64,000 bases of DNA from Streptomyces rubrogriseus (GTDB lineage Bacteria > Actinomycetota > Actinomycetes > Streptomycetales > Streptomycetaceae), in NCBI RefSeq assembly GCF_027947575.1, contig NZ_CP116256.1, positions 1,550,001 to 1,614,000 on the forward strand, given 5' to 3'. The translations under genes and the position numbers were made by a program. The notes beneath the pieces are model-generated. The model worked only from the letters and a program-made list of their open reading frames with translations, was not told where the DNA came from and searched no databases. Position 1 is the stretch's first letter, and each line of letters starts with the position of its first letter. Shown here one piece after another: positions 7,887 to 14,996 of this stretch.

Positions 7887-9482
7887 ATGAGTTCCGCCCT
7901 GGACGACCGTGCCGTCGCGGCGCCCCCGCGCCCCCCGGCCGACCACCACACCCGAGGGGCGCGGTTCCTGCTGCTGCTCGCCGTCTTCCTCTGCGCGGCC
8001 TGCGGCCTCGTGTACGAACTGGCCCTGACCGCGCTGGGCAGCTACCTCATCGGCAACTCGGTGCTCCAGACCTCCGTGGTCATCTCCGTGATGGTCTTCG
8101 CCATGGGCGTGGGCTCGCTGGCCGCCAAACCGCTGCGCCACCGTCCCGTCGTCGCCTTCGCGGTGGTGGAGGGAGTACTCGCGCTGGTCGGCGGCCTGTC
8201 CGTCCTGATGCTGTACGCGGCCTTCGCCTGGCTCCAGCTCTACATGCCCGCGATGATCGTGGTGTCCCTGGTGGTGGGCCTGCTCATCGGCGCCGAGATC
8301 CCGCTGCTGATGACGCTGCTCCAGCGCATCCGCACCCAGGAGGCGAGCAGCGCCGTCGCCGACATGTTCGCCGTGGACTACATCGGCGCCCTCGTCGGCG
8401 GCCTGTGCTTCCCGCTGTTCCTGCTGCCGACCTTCGGCCAGTTGAAGGGCGCGCTGGTGGTCGGCGTGGTCAACGCGGTCGCCGGGGTCATCGTCGTGGT
8501 GTTCATCTTCCGCCGCCAGACCGGCCGGCTGGTCAAGGCCGGGCTGCTGACCGGCGTCACCCTGGTGCTCGCCGCGCTCGGCACGACGTATGTGCTGGCG
8601 GACGACCTGGAGGTGACGGCGCGCCAGCACATGTACGCGGACCCGATCATCCACTCCGAGACGACCCAGTACCAGGACATCGTGGTCACCCGGTCCACCG
8701 CCTTCACCGGGGAGCCCGACGTACGGCTCTTCCTCAACGGCGACCTCCAGTTCAGCTCGGTCGACGAGTACCGCTACCACGAGTCGCTGGTCCACCCCGC
8801 GCTGTCCGGCCCCCACTCCAACGTGCTGGTGATGGGCGGCGGTGACGGGCTCGCGCTGCGCGAGGTGCTGCGCCACGAGGGCGTCCGGCACGTCACCCTG
8901 GTCGAACTGGACCCGGCGATGACCCGGTTGGCGCGCACCTTCGAGCCGCTGCGCAAGCTCAACCGCGATTCGCTGGACGACCCGCGGGCCAAGGTCGTCA
9001 ACGCGGACGCCTTCACCTGGCTGCGCGAGGCCCGGCAGCAGTACGACGCGGTGATCATCGACTTCCCGGACCCGGACTCGGCGTCGCTGGCGAAGCTGTA
9101 CTCGGTGGAGTTCTACGATCTGCTCCGCCGGGTGCTGGCACCGAACGGCCAGGTCATGGTGCAGAGCGGATCGCCGTTCTTCGCCCCCAAGACCTACTGG
9201 TCGATCGCGAAGACCATCGAGACCGCCGGGTACGCGACGACGGAGTTCCAGATCGACGTGCCGAGCTTCGGCAACTGGGGCTTCGTCCTCGCCCGCCCCG
9301 GCACCGAGGCCCCGCCGCTGCGGCTCGCCCCGGACACGCCGAAGCTGCGCTACCTGGACGAGGCGGTGCTCGAGGCGGCCACCGTGTTCCCCGTCGACCG
9401 CCGCCGCACCGACGTACGGCCGAGCACCCTGATGGACCCCGCGGTGCTCGAATACGTTCAGGACGAGTGGCGCGACTACTGA
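7887..9482 (+). CDS. Membrane-embedded polyamine aminopropyltransferase (spermidine synthase-like)
   Basis: The 531-residue protein joins a membrane domain of about six to seven helices (residues 25-235) to a C-terminal aminopropyltransferase domain. The latter has the decarboxylated-SAM site GGGDGLALREV (from residue 316), the acidic 'VELDPAMT', 'NADAFTWLR', and the catalytic loop 'IIDFPDPDSASLAKLYS' near residue 390. All motifs needed for aminopropyl transfer are present. The membrane fusion distinguishes it from cytosolic SpeE and suggests its product or acceptor is at the membrane. It is the last gene of the DUF2617-DUF4247-DUF350 operon and is followed by a strong bidirectional terminator. 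The acceptor could be putrescine-like or another amine. Confidence 0.9.
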   Translation: MSSALDDRAVAAPPRPPADHHTRGARFLLLLAVFLCAACGLVYELALTALGSYLIGNSVLQTSVVISVMVFAMGVGSLAAKPLRHRPVVAFAVVEGVLALVGGLSVLMLYAAFAWLQLYMPAMIVVSLVVGLLIGAEIPLLMTLLQRIRTQEASSAVADMFAVDYIGALVGGLCFPLFLLPTFGQLKGALVVGVVNAVAGVIVVVFIFRRQTGRLVKAGLLTGVTLVLAALGTTYVLADDLEVTARQHMYADPIIHSETTQYQDIVVTRSTAFTGEPDVRLFLNGDLQFSSVDEYRYHESLVHPALSGPHSNVLVMGGGDGLALREVLRHEGVRHVTLVELDPAMTRLARTFEPLRKLNRDSLDDPRAKVVNADAFTWLREARQQYDAVIIDFPDPDSASLAKLYSVEFYDLLRRVLAPNGQVMVQSGSPFFAPKTYWSIAKTIETAGYATTEFQIDVPSFGNWGFVLARPGTEAPPLRLAPDTPKLRYLDEAVLEAATVFPVDRRRTDVRPSTLMDPAVLEYVQDEWRDY

Positions 9483-9496
9483 GTCAGGACGACGCG

Positions 9497-9535
9497 GGGC
9501 ACGGCCGCGTCGCGTCCGGCGACGCGGCCGTGCCC
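9497..9535. terminator. 17-bp perfect stem-loop terminator between convergent genes
   Basis: Arms 9497-9513 and 9519-9535 are exact inverted copies around the 5-base loop GTCCG. It lies between the convergent aminopropyltransferase (stop at 9482) and the MMPL gene (stop at 9594), so it can terminate both. Confidence 0.85.
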
Positions 9536-9593
9536 GCCTCCGTGGGGGTACGGAGACGGGCACGGTGTCCGGGGGGCGGGCCTTCCCGCGTGG

Positions 9594-11825
9594 TCAGACT
9601 GCCGTCGGATCCTGCTCGTACGTCCGCTCCGCCACGGGCGCCGGCTCGTGGCCGCCCTCACTGAGGCCGAAGCGGTCGTGCACCTTGCGCAGGAACGGCG
9701 GGGCGTACCAGGCCGAGCGGCCGAGCAGGCGCATCGCGGCGGGCACGAGCACCCCGCGGACGGCGACGGCGTCGATGAGGATGGCCAGTCCGCTGCCCAG
9801 ACCGAACATCTGCATGTAGCTGATGCCGGCCGTGCCGAAGGCGAAGAAGCTCACCGCCAGCAGGCAGGCCGCCGCGCTGACGATGCGTCCCGTGTGCCCG
9901 AGGCCGCTGACGACCGCGGTCTCGTTGTCCGCGCCCTGGTCGTGCAGTTCCTTGATCCGGCTGGTGACGAACACCTCGTAGTCCATCGAGAGGCCGAAGG
10001 CGATGCAGAACATCAGCAACGTCATCGACACCTCCATCGGCTGCGGCGTGAAGCCGAACAGGTCGGAGAAGTGGCCGTCCTGGAACATCCACGTCATGAC
10101 GCCGAGCGCCGCTCCCAGGCTGGCGATGTTGAGCACCAGCGCCCGCAGCGGCTGCACCACGCTGCCGGTGAACAGGAACAGCAGGACGAAGGTGGTGAGC
10201 GCGATCAGGCCGCCGGCGAGCGGGATCAGGCCGGTGATGGAGTCCTTGGAGTCGACCAGCGCGGCGTCCCTGCCGCCCACCAGGGGCTCCGTCCCTTCGG
10301 GTGCCGCGACCGCCCGAATGTTCCTGACCAGGTCCTGGGCCGCGTCCGACATCGGGGCCAGGTCGCTCACCACGTTGATCCGCTGCGCCTCCGGGCGGCC
10401 GAGCGCGGCGTTGCGCGGACCGGGCGCCGCGGCCTGCCCGCCGGCGTACGTCCCGGTGGACGCCTCGACGCGGACGACACCGTCGAGCCGCGAGAGCCTG
10501 CCCGCGTACGAGCCCAGCGGTGCCGTGCCCACGGACTCGTCCATGACCACGTGGACGGCCGCCGCGTCACTGCCGTTGAAGTTCTCCGCCAACCGGGCCG
10601 AGACCTGGCGGCTGGCCGCGTCCTCGGGCAGCGAGCGCTCGTCCGCGATGCCGATGGAGATGCCCAGCAGCGGGCTCGCCGCCAGCAGCAGCACCGCGAG
10701 CACCGGCAGCCCGGTGAGGGCGGGACGCCGCATGGCCGTGCGGGCCAGCCGCCCCCAGAAGGGCAGCCGGGAGTCGTCGTGCCGCTCCGCCTTCGCCGCC
10801 CACGGCAGCCGCCCCTTGTTGACCCGGTGTCCCAGGACGTTGAGCAGGGCGGGCATCACGAAGAGGGTGCTGACGGCGGCGATGGCGACCACACCGACGC
10901 CGGCGTACCCGAACGAACGCAGGAAGTACTGCGGGAACACCAGGAGCGCCGCGAGCGCGACCGCCACCGTGGCGGCGGAGAAGGCGACCGTACGGCCCGC
11001 GGTGTGCACGGTGTGCCGGACGGCGTCGTCCACGCTCGCGCCCTTCGCGAGCTGTTCGCGGAACCGGCTGACCATCAGCAGCGCGTAGTCGATGCCGAGG
11101 CCGAGACCGAGGGCGGTGGTCAGGTTGGTGGCCGTGATGGAGATGCTGGTGACGCTGCCGAGCAGGAAGAGTTCCGCGAACGTTCCCACGATCGCGATGA
11201 GCCCGATGGCCAGCGGCAGCAGGGCCGAGACCACACTGCCGAAGACGAACAGGAGCAGCAGGAGGGTCAGCGGCAGGGCGATCGTCTCGGCGAGTACGAG
11301 GTCCTCGGAGGAGTACGTCCCCATGTCGTCACCCACGGCCGCGCTGCCGCCGGCCTCGACGGTGAGCCCGCCGTCCCCGGCGCCGGTGTACGCGTCGATG
11401 ATCTCCTTGGCGTTCTCGCGCTCCTCGGTGTCGCCGCCCTTCACATGGGCGAGCACCATCGCCTGCTCGCCGTCCTCGGAACGGAGGTCCGGGTTGCCCG
11501 TGTCCCAGTACGAGATCACGTTGGCGACGGTCTTCTCCTCCTTGAGGCCGGCCGTCAGCTCCATCCCCCGCTGCCGGGCGCTCGCGGCGTCGACGCCGCC
11601 CTCGGGGGCACGGACCAGCAGGACCAGGTTCGACTCCCCGCCGAATTTCTCGGTGATGACCGTCCTGGCCCTGCTGGACTGGGAGGACGGATCGTCGAAG
11701 CCACCAGGCAGGAGCTTGCCGAACGCGCCGGCGCCCAGGGCTCCCATGAGGACCACGGCCGCGGCCGTGACGACGAGTACCAGCCCGGACCGGCGGATCG
11801 CCAGTTCGGCTATACGGTCAAACAC
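9594..11825 (-). CDS. MMPL-family RND transporter
   Basis: A 743-residue transporter with the two-fold RND layout: an N-terminal helix, an extracytoplasmic loop of about 150 residues, a five-helix bundle containing 'GIDYALLMVSRFREQL', then the repeated half with 'GLSMDYEVFVTSRIKE'. The GLGID(Y) and GLSMDYE motifs are the proton-relay segments of MMPL proteins, which export lipids, siderophores or antibiotics. I start it at the GTG ending at 11825 because AAGGAGAG sits just upstream; the frame continues 12 codons further to an ATG without a ribosome site. A palindrome lies on its putative -35 (11958-11972). No TetR gene is adjacent, which is unusual for this family. Substrate unknown. Confidence 0.9.
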   Translation of the reverse strand: MFDRIAELAIRRSGLVLVVTAAAVVLMGALGAGAFGKLLPGGFDDPSSQSSRARTVITEKFGGESNLVLLVRAPEGGVDAASARQRGMELTAGLKEEKTVANVISYWDTGNPDLRSEDGEQAMVLAHVKGGDTEERENAKEIIDAYTGAGDGGLTVEAGGSAAVGDDMGTYSSEDLVLAETIALPLTLLLLLFVFGSVVSALLPLAIGLIAIVGTFAELFLLGSVTSISITATNLTTALGLGLGIDYALLMVSRFREQLAKGASVDDAVRHTVHTAGRTVAFSAATVAVALAALLVFPQYFLRSFGYAGVGVVAIAAVSTLFVMPALLNVLGHRVNKGRLPWAAKAERHDDSRLPFWGRLARTAMRRPALTGLPVLAVLLLAASPLLGISIGIADERSLPEDAASRQVSARLAENFNGSDAAAVHVVMDESVGTAPLGSYAGRLSRLDGVVRVEASTGTYAGGQAAAPGPRNAALGRPEAQRINVVSDLAPMSDAAQDLVRNIRAVAAPEGTEPLVGGRDAALVDSKDSITGLIPLAGGLIALTTFVLLFLFTGSVVQPLRALVLNIASLGAALGVMTWMFQDGHFSDLFGFTPQPMEVSMTLLMFCIAFGLSMDYEVFVTSRIKELHDQGADNETAVVSGLGHTGRIVSAAACLLAVSFFAFGTAGISYMQMFGLGSGLAILIDAVAVRGVLVPAAMRLLGRSAWYAPPFLRKVHDRFGLSEGGHEPAPVAERTYEQDPTAV

Positions 11826-11957
11826 GCACTCTCTCCTTGCGTTCTCACGGCGTGAACCCATGGCCCGCGCTGGTGGTGGAGGTGCGGCGGAGCCGCTGCC
11901 CCATCGCCGGCCATGACGCTATCCACGCCGTGAGTGTCTTTGGCAGTGCGAGATTTT

Positions 11958-11972
11958 CTTGACACTGTCAAG
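11958..11972 (-). promoter_or_regulatory. CTTGACA-C-TGTCAAG palindromic operator over the MMPL promoter
   Basis: Two perfect 7-base half sites flank a single central base. On the minus strand the sequence contains a consensus TTGACA, the -35 hexamer, about 130 bases upstream of the MMPL start. A dyad of this kind on a -35 box typifies TetR or MarR repression of exporters. No cognate regulator gene is in the window. Confidence 0.5.
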
Positions 11973-12033
11973 TAGTTCTCGTGCTCCCTCTCGCAAGGGT
12001 CTGTGCTGTCGGTCCGGGTATGTCCCGAGCTGG

Positions 12034-12189
12034 TCAGCGGCCGGTTCCGGGTGGCCGGACAACCGGCGCGTTCTCGCCCTCGTCGTCCCGCTCGCCCTCC
12101 GCCTGGGAGGGAGTGGTGTGCGGCACGTCGGGGGTGTCCGGCTCGTCGTCGCGTTCGCCCTCGGCCTGGGACGGGGTCGGCTCGCTCAT
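12034..12189 (-). CDS. Small acidic protein with a duplicated TPSQAEGERDDE motif
   Basis: This 51-residue protein is too short for most gene finders but has an excellent ribosome site (GGAGGAGG) before the ATG ending at 12189. The sequence TPSQAEGERDDE occurs twice, separated by eleven residues, and nearly all the rest is Asp, Glu, Pro, Thr or Gly, so it is probably unstructured and strongly acidic. No signal peptide, membrane segment or cysteine is present. I recall related short Streptomyces proteins carrying 'PSQAEGER', but no function for them. It lies downstream of the histidine-kinase-like gene with a 77-base gap and may share its transcript. Confidence 0.7.
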   Translation of the reverse strand: MSEPTPSQAEGERDDEPDTPDVPHTTPSQAEGERDDEGENAPVVRPPGTGR

Positions 12190-12266
12190 CGTGGTACCTC
12201 CTCCTGCCGGGCGGTCACGGCACGGGTACCCCGTCCGGGAGAGCGGCACCATCTGCGCGGCAGCAC

Positions 12267-13694
12267 CTAGAGCGGCGCCCACCACGTCACCGTCGTCCCC
12301 CGCTCCCCGCCCCCGGCGTCCGTGCCGTCGTCGGCGACCCGCAGGCGCACCCCGTCCCTGCCCTCGGGCGAGGGGGCGGGCGTCTCGACGGTGACCTCGA
12401 CGCGGGAGACGTCCGGGCGCGCCGACGCGGCGGCCAGCGCCTCGCGCAGGGCGGTGAGCAGCCGATCGGCGACCCGGTCGGGCACCCGGGCGTCGACCGG
12501 GCCCCTGAAGTGCGTGGACGGCGCGGTGCCGAGCCGGGCGGCGGCGGACGCGGTCTCGCGCAGGACCCGGCCGCGCAGGCCCGCCGGGGGGCCTGCCGGG
12601 GGCTGCTGGAGGGTGAGGATCGCCGTACGGACCTCACGGACGGTGGAGCGCAGCTCCTCCACCGCGCGGCCGAGGATGTCACGGACGTCGTCGGCGCCCG
12701 GGCGGCGCTGGGTGGACTCCAGCATCATGCCGGTGGCGAACAGCCGCTGCACGACCAGGTCGTGCAGGTCCCGGGCGATGCGGTCGCGGTCCTCGTAGAC
12801 CGCCAGCCGCTCCCTGCCGCGCCGGGCGTCGGCCAGCACGAGGGCGAGCGCCGCCTGCGAGGCGAACTGCGTCGCGAGCAGCCGCTCCAGGTCCGTGTAC
12901 GGGCGTCCGCCGCGGCGTCGGGGCAGGGCGAGGGTGCCGATGAGCCGGCCGCCCGCCTGCAGGGGCAGCATCATGCTCGGCCCGAACCGGTGCCGTACGC
13001 GGGTCGTCATGCGCGGGTCGGTCGCCGAGTCGTCGATGAACACCGGTTCGCCGCCCAGGAGCTGTTCCAGGACCGGGCTGCCCGGTGAGATGGTCGCGCC
13101 GACCATGCCGTCCGGGTCGTGGGGCGTGGAGGCGGTCACGATCGCCATGCCGCCCTCGGCGGTCGGGTGCAGGATGACGCCCGCGGAGGCGTCGGCGAGC
13201 AGCCGGGCCCGTTCGGCCACCGTGGTCAGCGCGTCGCCCGCGCCCTCCTCGGTGAGCAGCGCGGTGGTGACGGCGGCCGCGCCCTCGATCCAGCGCTCCC
13301 GCTGCCGGGCCGTCTCGTACAGCCGGGCGTTGCCGATCGAGACGCCGGCCTGCACGGCCAGGACCCGCAGCAGCTGTTCGTCCTCGACGGTGAACGGCGC
13401 GGCCCCGGCCCGCCCGGTCAGGCGCAGCTCGCCGAACTCCTCGTCCCGCACGTGGACCGGCATCCGCAGCAGGGGCGCCGTCGCCGGTACGGGGCGGTCC
13501 GGACCCGGGGTGCGGATCCGGGCGAGGCCGCCCGCGTCCGGGTCCGCGACGACCAGGGCCGCGCGGTCGGCGCCGGTCAGCTCGGCGGCGCCGTCCACGA
13601 TGTGCTGGAGGACGCCGCGCAGGTCCAGGGCGGTGCCGACGTCCAGGAGGGCCTCCAGGAGGCGGGCCAGTCGGGGCGCGGGCTGCGCGGTCAT
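12267..13694 (-). CDS. GAF-domain histidine-kinase-like protein with a degenerate ATPase domain
   Basis: The 475-residue protein has two GAF-like sensor domains (about 25-135 and 150-295) and a HisKA_3 dimerisation helix 'DRIARDLHDLVVQRLFATGM' with the phospho-acceptor His near residue 308, as in DevS/NarL-type kinases. The HATPase part is abnormal. The N-box, normally REALxNxxRHA, reads REALAAASARPD and lacks the Mg-binding Asn. After the G1-like 'VADDGTDAGGG' the protein runs straight into 'RGTTVTWWAPL', missing the GLxNLxxRA box and ATP lid (about 30 residues). Kinase activity is therefore doubtful; it may sense a ligand and act by protein contact. No response regulator is next to it. It follows the mbl gene by 51 bases. 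Confidence 0.85.
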   Translation of the reverse strand: MTAQPAPRLARLLEALLDVGTALDLRGVLQHIVDGAAELTGADRAALVVADPDAGGLARIRTPGPDRPVPATAPLLRMPVHVRDEEFGELRLTGRAGAAPFTVEDEQLLRVLAVQAGVSIGNARLYETARQRERWIEGAAAVTTALLTEEGAGDALTTVAERARLLADASAGVILHPTAEGGMAIVTASTPHDPDGMVGATISPGSPVLEQLLGGEPVFIDDSATDPRMTTRVRHRFGPSMMLPLQAGGRLIGTLALPRRRGGRPYTDLERLLATQFASQAALALVLADARRGRERLAVYEDRDRIARDLHDLVVQRLFATGMMLESTQRRPGADDVRDILGRAVEELRSTVREVRTAILTLQQPPAGPPAGLRGRVLRETASAAARLGTAPSTHFRGPVDARVPDRVADRLLTALREALAAASARPDVSRVEVTVETPAPSPEGRDGVRLRVADDGTDAGGGERGTTVTWWAPL

Positions 13695-13745
13695 GCGTCA
13701 GGCTTCCCCGGTTCCCCGGTTCCCCGGTCGCCGTCCGATGGCGGA

Positions 13746-14828
13746 TCAGTCCGAGTCGGAGTGCGTGTCGGAGCCGGCGGTCGTCGGGTGCAGGACCAGC
13801 GGCTCCACCCGGCCCTCCAGCATGCTGCCGAGGCCCTGGACCGCGCACACGTCGGGCCGCTCCGCGATGTGCACCGGCATGCCGGTGGCCTGACGCAGCA
13901 TCTGGTCGAAGCCCGGCAGCAGCGCGCTCCCGCCGACCATCATGATCCCGCGGTCGGCGAGGTCCGCGACCAGGTCGGGCGGGCAGTCCCGCAGCACCTT
14001 GCCGATGCCGTCGAGCACGGCGGTCAGCGGGGTCTGGATGGCGTTGCGCACCGTGGCGGTGTCGACCCGCACACTGCGGGCCAGCCCGGTCGCCACGTCC
14101 CGGCCGTGGATCTCGGTGGACGCCGGTCCCTGCGGGGTCAGCCCGTTGCCGGACAGGGCGAGCTGCAGCGGGCGCACCGACTGGCTGGGCAGCACCAGCT
14201 CGTGCTGGTGGCGCAGCAGCTGCACGATCGCGTGGTCCACGGCCTCGCCGCCCACCGGAATGCGCACCGCGGTCACGATCGAGCCCAGGGAGAGCACCGC
14301 GACCTGCGTGGCGTGCGCGCCGCACACCATGATCATGGTGGCCTCGGGCTGCTCCACGGGCAGTCCGCAGCCGACCGCCGCCGCGATGAGGGTGTCGACG
14401 AGTTCCACGCGGCGCGCGCCGAGCCCGACCAGTGTCTCGATCGCCGCGCGCTGGGACAGCGGATCCGCGTCGTGCGGGGTGCAGACGGCGGCCCGCAGCC
14501 GGGGCTTGCGGCGCAGGGCGCGGCGGACCCGGTCGCCGAGCAGATGGCGCAGCATGCGCTGGGCCATCTCGATGTCGACGACCGTGCCGCCGGAGACGGG
14601 CCGCACGACACGGATGTATCCGGGGGTGCGGCCGGTCATCTTCTCCGCGAACTCGCCGACCGCGATGAGCGCGCCCGTGCGGGTGTTGACCGCCGCCGCG
14701 GACGGCTGGTCGACGACGAGCCCGGCACCCTTGACGTACACGCGGGTCCGCGCCGCGCCCAGGTCGACGGCGAAGTGGCAGCGGCGCAGCGCCTCCAGAC
14801 TGGCGGTGTTGGCAGTACTGGCGGTCAT
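13746..14828 (-). CDS. mbl: MreB-like cytoskeletal protein (Mbl type)
   Basis: A 360-residue actin-fold protein of the MreB family. Phosphate-1 'HFAVDLGAARTRVYVKG' is recognisable, as are 'EFAEKMTGRTPGYIRVVRP' and the adenosine motif 'GIMMVGGSALLPGFDQML'. The phosphate-2 loop, normally DIGGGTT, reads VCGAHATQ followed by the conserved VAVLSLGSIV, so nucleotide hydrolysis may be weak or lost. In S. coelicolor an MreB-like Mbl works with MreB in spore-wall synthesis; this gene's neighbourhood matches my memory of that locus. The ATG has GGGAGGA at ideal spacing. A Ser/Asp/His-rich tail (SDTHSDSD) ends the protein. Confidence 0.8.
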   Translation of the reverse strand: MTASTANTASLEALRRCHFAVDLGAARTRVYVKGAGLVVDQPSAAAVNTRTGALIAVGEFAEKMTGRTPGYIRVVRPVSGGTVVDIEMAQRMLRHLLGDRVRRALRRKPRLRAAVCTPHDADPLSQRAAIETLVGLGARRVELVDTLIAAAVGCGLPVEQPEATMIMVCGAHATQVAVLSLGSIVTAVRIPVGGEAVDHAIVQLLRHQHELVLPSQSVRPLQLALSGNGLTPQGPASTEIHGRDVATGLARSVRVDTATVRNAIQTPLTAVLDGIGKVLRDCPPDLVADLADRGIMMVGGSALLPGFDQMLRQATGMPVHIAERPDVCAVQGLGSMLEGRVEPLVLHPTTAGSDTHSDSD

Positions 14829-14996
14829 GGCGAATCCTCCCGAGAGCGCGGACCGTGCGGGGCCGCCCGGTGGCCGGCCTCTTAGGCACCGATCGTGCGC
14901 GGCCGCGCGGGCGGGCGCCCGCTGGAGGGGGCCGGGCGGGGGGCCGCTGAACGAGGGGTGTTCGCGGCGCGGCCCGGGAGGACCGCGCCGGCCGGG

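Noticed and set aside
9648..11855. A 735-codon plus-strand open frame antisense to the MMPL gene
   Set aside because: The minus frame has full RND motifs and a strong ribosome site; the plus frame is Arg/Gln/Gly/Val-rich shadow.
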